A stretch of DNA of 64,000 bases from Streptomyces alfalfae (GTDB taxonomy: Bacteria; Actinomycetota; Actinomycetes; Streptomycetales; Streptomycetaceae), in contig NZ_QEXM01000001.1 of assembly GCF_004127445.1 (NCBI RefSeq), positions 1-64,000 of the forward strand, given 5' to 3'. Position numbers and translations under genes: made by a program. Shown here piece after piece: positions 25,225-33,616 of this stretch. The notes under the pieces were generated by a model, which was not told the origin of the DNA, did not search any database, and was given only the letters and a program-made list of their open reading frames with translations. The stretch's first letter is position 1; every line of letters starts with the position of its first letter.

Positions 25225-25575
25225 ATGAAGTTCAGGAAGTTCGCCGCCGGCGCCGTCGCCGTCTCGGCCCTCGCGCTCGTCGGCACCACCGTCACCGCGG
25301 GCGCCGCCGCCGCGGCCACGAAGCCCGACTGCTCCCGGGGACTCACCAACGTCCCCGCCAAGGAGACGGTGAAGGTGCGCAAGACCGCGAAGGTGAGCGG
25401 CACCGCCGTCGGCCAGATCAACAAGGGCCGCAAGGCGTTCCTCTGCAACGACGGCAAGTCCTTCAAGGGCCAGACGTACACGCTCTGCGGCAAGAAGAGC
25501 AGCGAGTGGCTGTACGTCGACCCGAACAACGGCAGGTTCCGGGGCTACGTCCCGCGCGCCTGCATGAAGTGGTAG
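25225..25575 (+). CDS. Secreted SH3-like small protein with four cysteines
   Basis: 116 aa from ATG 25225 (MKFRKFAAGAVAV). A Sec signal peptide spans ~1-31 (ending AAAAATKP). The mature 85 residues look like a bacterial SH3 domain: ETVKVRKTAKVSGTAVGQINKG (the VRxxxxxxSxxxGxxxKG pattern), and YVDPNNGRFRGYVPRACMKW. Cysteines in DCSRG, FLCND, TLCGK and RACMK could form two disulfides. Such proteins often bind cell-wall peptidoglycan. GGGAGA 11 nt upstream is the ribosome site. Monocistronic with double hairpins after it. Confidence 0.75.
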   Translation: MKFRKFAAGAVAVSALALVGTTVTAGAAAAATKPDCSRGLTNVPAKETVKVRKTAKVSGTAVGQINKGRKAFLCNDGKSFKGQTYTLCGKKSSEWLYVDPNNGRFRGYVPRACMKW

Positions 25576-25602
25576 TCGGCCGCCTCGGGCCGATCACCCG
25601 CG

Positions 25603-25672
25603 GCGGGCGGTGAACGACCGCCCGCCCCCACCGCGCGCACCCGGAGCCGCTCCCCCGGCCCCGGGTGCGCGC
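25603..25672. terminator. Two consecutive hairpins between convergent genes
   Basis: GCGGGCGGT / ACCGCCCGC (loop GAACG) at 25603-25625 and GCGCGCACCCGG / CCGGGTGCGCGC at 25633-25672, both perfect. They end transcription from the SH3-like gene and from the convergent tetR gene. Confidence 0.7.
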
Positions 25673-25682
25673 TCCCGTTCGT

Positions 25683-26270
25683 TCAGGCCGCCTCGTCCCG
25701 CATCCGCTCCATCGCGCGCCGCAGCCCCTCGGTCAGCTGCTCGGCGGTGGTCGCCGTCTCCGGATCGAAGAGCCACTGGACCATCAGGCCGTTGAGCAGC
25801 GTCGTGTAGAGACGCCCCTCGGTCTCGACGACGTCGTCCGGGATGACGCTCTCGTCGATGCCGGTGAGCACGGCGGCGAGACCGCTGCGCCCCTCCCCCT
25901 GCGCCTTGACCAGCAGGTCGCGGATGCCCGCCAGGCGCTCGCCCTGCGTGATGACCTCCAGGATCAGCATCCAGATGGGCCGCGACCGGGGGACCGAGCC
26001 GAGGATGCCCGTCCACACCTCCTGGAAGCGCTCAAGGCCACGCTTCTCGGCGTCCCCTTCTCTCCGCGCGGGCGCGAAGTCCTCGGCCATCGGCCCGATG
26101 AGCGCGATGAACCCCTCCACGAGCAGGGCGTCCTTGGACCCGTAGTGGTAGCCGATGGACGCGAGGTTCGTCCCCGACTCCTTCACGATGTCGCGGGCCG
26201 TCGTACGGACGAACCCCTTTTCGAGGAGGCAGCGCTTGGCGCCTTCGAGCAGATCTTCGCGATGTCCCAT
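25683..26270 (-). CDS. TetR family regulator, divergent from MFS exporter
   Basis: 195 aa from ATG 26270. N-terminal TetR HTH: REDLLEGAKRCLLEKGFVRTTARDIVKESGTNLASIGYHYGSKDALL, of which TTARDIVKESGTNLASIGYHYGS is the recognition part (given here as TTARDIV and IGYHYGSK). The C-terminal half has the TetR_C fold with RPIWMLILEVITQGE. It is divergent from a DHA2-type efflux gene, the usual repressor/pump layout. Candidate operators lie in the 136-bp spacer. Confidence 0.9.
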   Translation of the reverse strand: MGHREDLLEGAKRCLLEKGFVRTTARDIVKESGTNLASIGYHYGSKDALLVEGFIALIGPMAEDFAPARREGDAEKRGLERFQEVWTGILGSVPRSRPIWMLILEVITQGERLAGIRDLLVKAQGEGRSGLAAVLTGIDESVIPDDVVETEGRLYTTLLNGLMVQWLFDPETATTAEQLTEGLRRAMERMRDEAA

Positions 26271-26292
26271 GCCGGCCAGCCTAGCCGCCGCT

Positions 26293-26344
26293 CATACAAC
26301 CGTCCCATACGCGCGTCCCATACCTGTGCCCCATACGGCCGCGC
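26293..26344. repeat. Four 13-bp direct repeats (CATAC) in the tetR/MFS spacer
   Basis: CATAC starts at 26293, 26306, 26319 and 26332, exactly 13 bp apart; the second half of the unit (often CGTCC) is less conserved. The array lies between the tetR start and the MFS promoter. Spacing of 13 bp is not a whole helical turn, so bound proteins would wind round the helix. Confidence 0.65.
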
Positions 26345-26370
26345 CGGACAGCCGTACTATACATACGTAC

Positions 26371-26399
26371 TAGACAAACGTTTTATACGCTCGTACAGT
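26371..26399 (+). promoter_or_regulatory. Promoter of the MFS gene with internal palindrome
   Basis: TAGACA (26371-26376) and TACAGT (26394-26399) are separated by 17 bp, a good SigHrdB-type match. The spacer holds the palindrome AAACGTTT (26376-26383) and another, TACGTA, lies at 26364-26369. Transcription would start at about 26406-26407, the first base of the ATG, so the mRNA is probably leaderless. Repression by the divergent TetR protein between -35 and -10 is inferred. Confidence 0.55.
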
Positions 26400-26406
26400 C
26401 CCGGCC

Positions 26407-27942
26407 ATGCAGACGAACTCCCGTGCCACCCGCAGGGAATGGACCGCGCTCGCCGTCCTGATGCTCCCGTTGCTCCTGGTCTCCATGGACGTCTCCGTCC
26501 TCTACTTCGCCATCCCGCAGATCGCCGCCGACCTGCGGCCGAGCGGCACACAGCAGCTCTGGATCCTCGACATCTACGCGTTCGTGCTCGCCGGACTCCT
26601 GATGACCATGGGCTCCCTGGGCGACCGCGTGGGCCGCCGCAGGCTGCTCATGTTCGGCGCCACGGCCTTCGGCGCCGCCTCGCTCGTCGCCGCGTACGCG
26701 GAGAGCGCCGAGACGCTGATCGCCGCCCGCGCGGTCCTGGGCATCGGCGGCGCGACCCTGATGCCGTCCACCCTGGCCCTGGTGCGCACCCTGTTCCGCG
26801 ACGCGGGAGAGCGCGCGAAGGCCATCGGGATCTGGCAGGGCGTGCTGGTCGCGGGCATCGCGCTCGGCTCGGTGATGAGCGGCGTCCTCGTCGAACACTT
26901 CTGGTGGGGCTCGGTCTTCATGGTCAACCTGCCCGCGATGGCGCTGCTGCTGGTCCTCGCGCCCCTGCTGATCCCGGAGTCCAAGAACCCCGCGCCGGGC
27001 CGCTTCGACCTGCTGAGCGTCCCGCTGTCGACGGCCGCCGTGCTCCCGCTGGTCTGGGGCCTCAAGGAGATGCCCGCCGAGGGGGTACGGCTCCCCTACG
27101 TGGTGTCCGTCGCCGTCGGGCTGCTGTTCGCCGTCCTCTTCGTGCACCGCCAGCGCACCGCGGCCTCACCGATGATCCCGCCGGGGCTGTTCCGGGGCCG
27201 CGGCCGGGCCTTCGGCGCCGCGGTCTCGCTGAACCTCGTCTCCTCCCTGGCGATGATGGGCTCGGCGTACTTCACCACGCAGTACCTCCAGTCGGTGCTC
27301 GGCAAGAGCGCCATGGAGGCCGCGCTCTGGGCGCTGCTGCCCTCGGTTCTCATCGGCTTCGCGGCACCGCTCGCCACGGCCCTGGTCCAGCGCGGCCTGG
27401 ACCGCGCCCACGTGGTGGCCTTCGGCTTCGCCCTCTCCGCCTGCGGCTACGGCCTGCTCGCCCTGACGGGCACCGACTCCCTGTGGCTGGTCCTCGCCGG
27501 TTCCGGCCTGCTGGCCTGCGGCGCGGTCGTCATCGGCGCCCAGCTCACCGACCTGGCGCTCGGCGCCGCCCCCGCGCACCGGGCGGGCACCGCGTCCTCG
27601 CTCCTGGAGACCGGCCAGGAGTTCGGCGGCGCGATGGGCATGGCGCTCCTGGGCTCCATCGGCAACGCGGTCTACCGCGACGCGATCCCCGCCTCCGCCC
27701 CGGCCGAGGCCCACGAGACACTGGGCGGCGCCCTGGCGGCGGCCCACCACCTGCCCGAACAGGCCGCGAACGCCCTCCTGAAGACGGCCGGGGAAGCCTT
27801 CACCAGCGGCATGCACGCGGCGGCCCTGACGGGAGCGGTCCTGCTGCTCGCGGCGGCGGCACTGTCCGCGAGGACGCTGCGCGGAACGGAACCCCGCGCA
27901 GCAGAAACGCCGGACGGGGTATCCAGCCCGTCCGGCGTCTGA
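26407..27942 (+). CDS. MFS transporter, DHA2 (EmrB/QacA-like) family
   Basis: 511 aa from ATG 26407. Fourteen hydrophobic segments are visible. Motif A is GSLGDRVGRRRLLMFG after helix 2; motif C-like GIWQGVLVAGIALGSVMSGVLVE lies in helix 5 (quoted in part). LLSMDVSVLYFAIP at helix 1 is the QacA-type D1 motif. The family exports drugs and cationic compounds by proton antiport. Control by the divergent TetR is likely. The last dozen codons form the stem of a terminator. Confidence 0.9.
   Translation: MQTNSRATRREWTALAVLMLPLLLVSMDVSVLYFAIPQIAADLRPSGTQQLWILDIYAFVLAGLLMTMGSLGDRVGRRRLLMFGATAFGAASLVAAYAESAETLIAARAVLGIGGATLMPSTLALVRTLFRDAGERAKAIGIWQGVLVAGIALGSVMSGVLVEHFWWGSVFMVNLPAMALLLVLAPLLIPESKNPAPGRFDLLSVPLSTAAVLPLVWGLKEMPAEGVRLPYVVSVAVGLLFAVLFVHRQRTAASPMIPPGLFRGRGRAFGAAVSLNLVSSLAMMGSAYFTTQYLQSVLGKSAMEAALWALLPSVLIGFAAPLATALVQRGLDRAHVVAFGFALSACGYGLLALTGTDSLWLVLAGSGLLACGAVVIGAQLTDLALGAAPAHRAGTASSLLETGQEFGGAMGMALLGSIGNAVYRDAIPASAPAEAHETLGGALAAAHHLPEQAANALLKTAGEAFTSGMHAAALTGAVLLLAAAALSARTLRGTEPRAAETPDGVSSPSGV
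27907..27938 (+). terminator. Terminator inside the 3' end of the MFS gene
   Basis: ACGCCGGACGGG / CCCGTCCGGCGT, perfect 12-bp arms with an 8-nt loop, end four bases before the final base of the MFS stop codon. The coding sequence and terminator overlap. Confidence 0.65.
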
Positions 27943-27990
27943 GGCGAGCCCGGCGCAGCCGGCGATTCGGCCGTACGGGGCTCCGGAGCC

Positions 27991-29595
27991 CTAGTCCGTG
28001 AGGTCCACCGCGCGCACGGACTGCGCGCCGATCTCCTCGGCCAGTTCGTTGAGCACCGGCTGCGGCACCGTGTCGTCGACGGTGAGCACCGCGAGGGCCT
28101 CCCCGCCGACGTCGGCGCGGGCGACCTGCATGCCGCCGATGTTGATGCCGGCTTCGCCGAGGACGCGGCCGACGGTGCCGACGACGCCGGGACGGTCCGC
28201 GTACCGCAGGACGACCATGTGGTCGGCCAGGGCCAGGTCCACGTCGTACTCGCCGATGGAGACGATCTTCTGCAGGTGCTTGGGCCCGGCCAGCGTGCCG
28301 GAGACCGCGATCTCCTCGCCGCCGGAGAGCGTGCCGCGCACGGTGACCACATTGCGGTGGTCGGGCGACTCGGAGCTGGTGGTGAGGCGGACCTCGACGC
28401 CTCGCTCCTGGGCGAACAGCGGCGCGTTCACGTACGAGACGGTCTCGTCGACGACGTCCTCGAAGACGCCCTTCAGCGCGGAGAGTTCGAGCACCTTCAC
28501 GTCGTGCTGGGTGATCTCGCCGTACACCTCGACGTCGAGGCGGGCCGCGACCTCGCTCGCGAGGGCGGTGAAGATGCGGCCGAGCTTCTCGGCGAGCGGC
28601 AGGCCGGGACGGACGTCCTCGGCGATGACGCCGCCCTGGACGTTCACGGCGTCCGGCACGAGCTCACCGGCGAGCGCGAGACGCACCGACTTGGCGACGG
28701 CGATGCCGGCCTTCTCCTGGGCCTCGTCCGTGGAGGCGCCCAGGTGCGGGGTGCAGACGACCTGGTCGAACTGGAAGAGCGGGGAGTCCGTGCAGGGCTC
28801 CTTCGCGTACACGTCGAGACCGGCGCCGGCGACGCGGCCCTCCTTGAGGGCGGAGTGCAGCGCCTCCTCGTCGACGATGCCGCCGCGCGCGGCGTTGACG
28901 ATGCGGACGGTCGGCTTGACCTTGTGCAGCGCCTCGTCGCCGATGAGGCCGAGCGTCTCGGGGGTCTTCGGGAGGTGCACGGTGATGAAGTCGGAGACTT
29001 CGAGCAGCTCGTCGAGCGAGAGGACCTTCACGCCCATCTGGGCGGCGCGCGCGGGCTGCACGTACGGGTCGTAGGCGACGACCTTCATGCCGAAGGCGCT
29101 CATGCGCTGGGCGACGAGGGCGCCGATGCGGCCGAGGCCGACGACGCCGAGGGTCTTCTCCGCCAGCTCGACGCCCGTGTACTTGGAGCGCTTCCACTCG
29201 CCGTTCTTCAGGGCGGCGTTGGCCTGCGGGATGTTGCGCGCGGTGGCCAGGAGCAGGCCGCAGGCGAGCTCGGCCGCGGTGACGATGTTCGACGTGGGGG
29301 CGTTGACGACCATGACGCCGGCCTTGGTGGCGGCGGAGACGTCGACATTGTCGAGGCCCACGCCCGCGCGGGCGACGACCTTCAGCTTCTTCGCGGCGGC
29401 GATGGCCTCGGCGTCGACCTTGGTCGCGGAGCGGACCAGGATCGCGTCGACGTCGGCGATCGCGGGCAGCAGCTCGGCCCGGTCCGCGCCGTTGCACTGG
29501 CGGATCTCGAAGTCCGGGCCCAGGGCGTCTACGGTCGCGGGCGACAGCTCTTCAGCGATGAGTACGACGGGTTTGCCGGTGGCAGCAGTGCTCAC
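27991..29595 (-). CDS. serA: D-3-phosphoglycerate dehydrogenase
   Basis: 534 aa from GTG 29595, with GAGG 6-7 nt upstream; GTG 29607 is the alternative. First enzyme of serine synthesis. Rossmann loop GVVGLGRIGALVAQRM, active-site blocks RIVNAARGGIVDE, GLDVYAKEP and CTPHLGASTDEAQE. The long form includes the ASB (allosteric substrate binding) domain and a C-terminal ACT domain (ADRPGVVGTVGRVLGEAGINIGG) for serine feedback, as in mycobacteria. Separated from upstream ilvC by a very strong terminator. Confidence 0.96.
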   Translation of the reverse strand: MSTAATGKPVVLIAEELSPATVDALGPDFEIRQCNGADRAELLPAIADVDAILVRSATKVDAEAIAAAKKLKVVARAGVGLDNVDVSAATKAGVMVVNAPTSNIVTAAELACGLLLATARNIPQANAALKNGEWKRSKYTGVELAEKTLGVVGLGRIGALVAQRMSAFGMKVVAYDPYVQPARAAQMGVKVLSLDELLEVSDFITVHLPKTPETLGLIGDEALHKVKPTVRIVNAARGGIVDEEALHSALKEGRVAGAGLDVYAKEPCTDSPLFQFDQVVCTPHLGASTDEAQEKAGIAVAKSVRLALAGELVPDAVNVQGGVIAEDVRPGLPLAEKLGRIFTALASEVAARLDVEVYGEITQHDVKVLELSALKGVFEDVVDETVSYVNAPLFAQERGVEVRLTTSSESPDHRNVVTVRGTLSGGEEIAVSGTLAGPKHLQKIVSIGEYDVDLALADHMVVLRYADRPGVVGTVGRVLGEAGINIGGMQVARADVGGEALAVLTVDDTVPQPVLNELAEEIGAQSVRAVDLTD

Positions 29596-29778
29596 GTGAG
29601 TCCTCACAAGTCCCTGGCGGACGGCCGTCCCGACGGCCGCAGGCGGAGTCGCTTAGCCGCGTGGAAGACGCACGACGCTGTGGGCCCGACGCGAATGTTG
29701 AACAGAAGCATAGTGGCGCGACGCGCCTCAGCATGCGCCGCTTCGGAAGGATCACCCGTCCGTGGCTGGACGCGGTGG

Positions 29779-29810
29779 ACAAGGGCCGGGGCTCGCGCCC
29801 CGGCCCTTGT
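29779..29810 (-). terminator. Terminator after ilvC
   Basis: ACAAGGGCCGGGGC / GCCCCGGCCCTTGT, perfect 14-bp arms around TCGC, 11 bases after the ilvC stop. It ends the ilvBNC operon before serA. Confidence 0.8.
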
Positions 29811-29820
29811 GCCGTACGAC

Positions 29821-31450
<1,630 letters not shown>

Positions 31451-31479
31451 GACTCTTGGTCTCTCTTTCGCTCTCGGTC

Positions 31480-33333
31480 TCAGTCGTCTTCGTTGTCGCC
31501 GAAGTCGGGGCGGACGCCCCGGGCGGCCATGACCTCGTCGTTCGAGGTGCCCGCCGCGACCATCGGCCAGACCTGGGCGTCCTCGTGGACGATGAAGTCG
31601 ACGACGACGGGCCGGTCATTGATGGCGTTGGCCTCGGCGATGACCTTGTCGAGGTCCTCGGGGCGCTCGCAGCGCAGCGCCACGCAGCCCATGGCCTCCG
31701 ACAGCTTGACGAAGTCCGGGACGCGGGTGCCCTTGTTGGGGCCGATGGCCTCGGGGCCGCTGTGCAGGACGGTGTTGGAGTACCGCTGGTTGTAGAAGAG
31801 CGTCTGCCACTGGCGGACCATGCCCAGGGCGCCGTTGTTGATGATGGCGACCTTGATCGGAATGTTGTTCAGGGCGCAGGTGGTGAGCTCCTGATTGGTC
31901 ATCTGGAAGCAGCCGTCGCCGTCGATCGCCCAGACCGTGCGGTCGGGCTGTCCGGCCTTGGCGCCCATGGCGGCCGGGACCGCGTACCCCATCGTCCCGG
32001 CGCCGCCGGAGTTGAGCCAGGTCGCGGGCTTGTCGTACTCGATGAAGTGGGCGGCCCACATCTGGTGCTGGCCGACGCCCGCGGCGAAGATCGTGCCCTC
32101 GGGGGCGAGCCGGCCGACGCGCTCGATGACGTGCTGCGGGGAGAGCGAGCCGTCCTCGGGCTGGGTGTAGCCGAGGGGGTAGGTCTCGCGCCAGCGGTCG
32201 AGGTCGGCCCACCAGGCGGTGTAGTCGCCCGTGTGGCCCTCATTGTGCTCGGCCTGGACGGCCTGGACCAGGTCGGCGATGACCTCGCGGGCGTCACCGA
32301 CGATCGGCACGTCGGCGGCGCGGTTCTTGCCGATCTCGGCGGGGTCGACGTCGGCGTGCACGACCTTGGCGTACGGGGCGAAGCTGTCCAGCTTGCCGGT
32401 GACGCGGTCGTCGAAGCGGGCTCCGAGGGCGACGATCAGGTCGGCCTTCTGCAGCGCGGCGACGGCGGTGACCGCGCCGTGCATGCCCGGCATCCCCACA
32501 TGCTGCGGGTGGCTGTCGGGGAACGCGCCGAGCGCCATCAGAGTGGTGGTGACGGGCGCTCCGGTGAGCTCCGCCAGGACCTTCAGCTCGGCGGTGGCCC
32601 GGGCCTTCAGGACGCCGCCGCCGACGTAGAGCACCGGCCGCTTGGCGGCGGTGATCAGCTTGGCGGCCTCGCGGATCTGCTTGGCGTGCGGCTTGGTGAC
32701 CGGGCGGTAGCCGGCCAGGTCGAGCTGCGGCGGCCAGGAGAACGTCGTCTGCGCCTGGAGCGCGTCCTTGGCGATGTCCACCAGGACGGGGCCCGGGCGG
32801 CCGGTCGAGGCGATGTGGAAGGCCTCGGCGATGGTGCGCGGGATGTCCTCGGCCTTGGTGACCAGGAAGTTGTGCTTGGTGATCGGCATCGTGATGCCGA
32901 CGATGTCCGCCTCCTGGAAGGCGTCGGTGCCGATGGCCTTGGAGGCCACCTGACCGGTGATCGCGACCAGCGGGACGGAGTCCATGTGGGCGTCGGCGAT
33001 CGGCGTGACGAGGTTGGTGGCGCCGGGGCCGCTCGTCGCCATGCAGACGCCGACCTTGCCGGTGGCCTGCGCGTAACCAGTGGCCGCGTGGCCGGCGCCC
33101 TGCTCGTGCCTGACCAGGACGTGGCGGACGCGGGTGGAGTCCATCATCGGGTCGTACGCGGGAAGGATGGCGCCGCCGGGGATGCCGAATACCGTGTCGG
33201 CCCCGACTTCCTCAAGAGAACGAATGAGGGACTTCGCACCCGTGACGTGCTCGACGGGCGTCGTCTGCTGTCCAGAGGATCGGGGCCGCGGCTGCGGATG
33301 GTGGGCCCCGGTGGCCTGCTCGGTCATCGGCAT
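31480..33333 (-). CDS. ilvB: Acetolactate synthase large (catalytic) subunit
   Basis: 617 aa from ATG 33333; ATG 33327 (MTEQAT) is a close alternative. ThDP enzyme condensing pyruvate with pyruvate or 2-ketobutyrate. ThDP glutamate region [24 protein letters not shown] motif [20 protein letters not shown], and the Mg2+-ThDP motif [17 protein letters not shown] are clear. Preceded by a leader peptide and attenuator, so expression should rise when charged Ile, Val or Leu tRNA is scarce. Confidence 0.97.
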   Translation of the reverse strand: MPMTEQATGAHHPQPRPRSSGQQTTPVEHVTGAKSLIRSLEEVGADTVFGIPGGAILPAYDPMMDSTRVRHVLVRHEQGAGHAATGYAQATGKVGVCMATSGPGATNLVTPIADAHMDSVPLVAITGQVASKAIGTDAFQEADIVGITMPITKHNFLVTKAEDIPRTIAEAFHIASTGRPGPVLVDIAKDALQAQTTFSWPPQLDLAGYRPVTKPHAKQIREAAKLITAAKRPVLYVGGGVLKARATAELKVLAELTGAPVTTTLMALGAFPDSHPQHVGMPGMHGAVTAVAALQKADLIVALGARFDDRVTGKLDSFAPYAKVVHADVDPAEIGKNRAADVPIVGDAREVIADLVQAVQAEHNEGHTGDYTAWWADLDRWRETYPLGYTQPEDGSLSPQHVIERVGRLAPEGTIFAAGVGQHQMWAAHFIEYDKPATWLNSGGAGTMGYAVPAAMGAKAGQPDRTVWAIDGDGCFQMTNQELTTCALNNIPIKVAIINNGALGMVRQWQTLFYNQRYSNTVLHSGPEAIGPNKGTRVPDFVKLSEAMGCVALRCERPEDLDKVIAEANAINDRPVVVDFIVHEDAQVWPMVAAGTSNDEVMAARGVRPDFGDNEDD

Positions 33334-33397
33334 TCTCTTCTCGAAGCTGAGGGTTTTTGCGGGGGTTTAGCAGGGTTTCGGCAGGTGCTGATGCAAC

Positions 33398-33431
33398 AAA
33401 AAACCCCTCGTGCCGTGAGGCAAGCGAGGGG
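33398..33431 (-). terminator. Attenuator terminator of the ilvB leader
   Basis: Minus-strand CCCCTCG / CGAGGGG form a perfect 7-bp core stem with a 14-nt internal loop region (CTTGCCTCACGGCA), followed at once by six T residues. It lies 65 bases before the ilvB start and 55 after the leader stop. It shares CGAGGGG plus T6 with the cimA attenuator. Confidence 0.8.
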
Positions 33432-33485
33432 AGCGCGTCGGGTGCGTTCGCTGGGTTCCGGTGTTCGGACCGGTCCGCCCCAGCT

Positions 33486-33527
33486 TCAGCCGACGCGCTT
33501 TCCAAGTACGAGAATTCGGGTGCGCAT
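33486..33527 (-). CDS. ilvB leader peptide
   Basis: A 13-codon frame, MRTRILVLGKRVG, starts at ATG 33527 and is preceded by GGAGGG at 8 nt. Ile-Leu-Val-Leu in the middle are encoded by ATT, CTC, GTA and CTT, of which ATT, GTA and CTT are rare in this genome. The same leader sequence is known to me from other actinobacterial ilvB genes. Together with the downstream terminator it forms a classic branched-chain amino acid attenuator. Confidence 0.85.
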   Translation of the reverse strand: MRTRILVLGKRVG

Positions 33528-33584
33528 GGCATTGACCCTCCCCCCGGCACGCAGTGCCTGTCAAGTAGGTGGGACACGGGTCTC

Positions 33585-33590
33585 ATTATG
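33585..33590 (-). promoter_or_regulatory. Candidate -10 box for the ilvB leader transcript
   Basis: Minus-strand CATAAT lies about 58 bases before the leader ATG. No convincing -35 at 17 bp. A perfect TTGACA at 33559-33564 points the same way but has no -10 behind it. Confidence 0.3.
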
Positions 33591-33616
33591 TGAACGCGCC
33601 CAGGGCGGGGCCGTGG

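Noticed and set aside
33559..33564. Perfect TTGACA (minus strand) as the -35 box of ilvB
   Set aside because: The region 16-18 bp downstream is a G run containing the leader ribosome site, not a -10, so it cannot drive the leader as placed.
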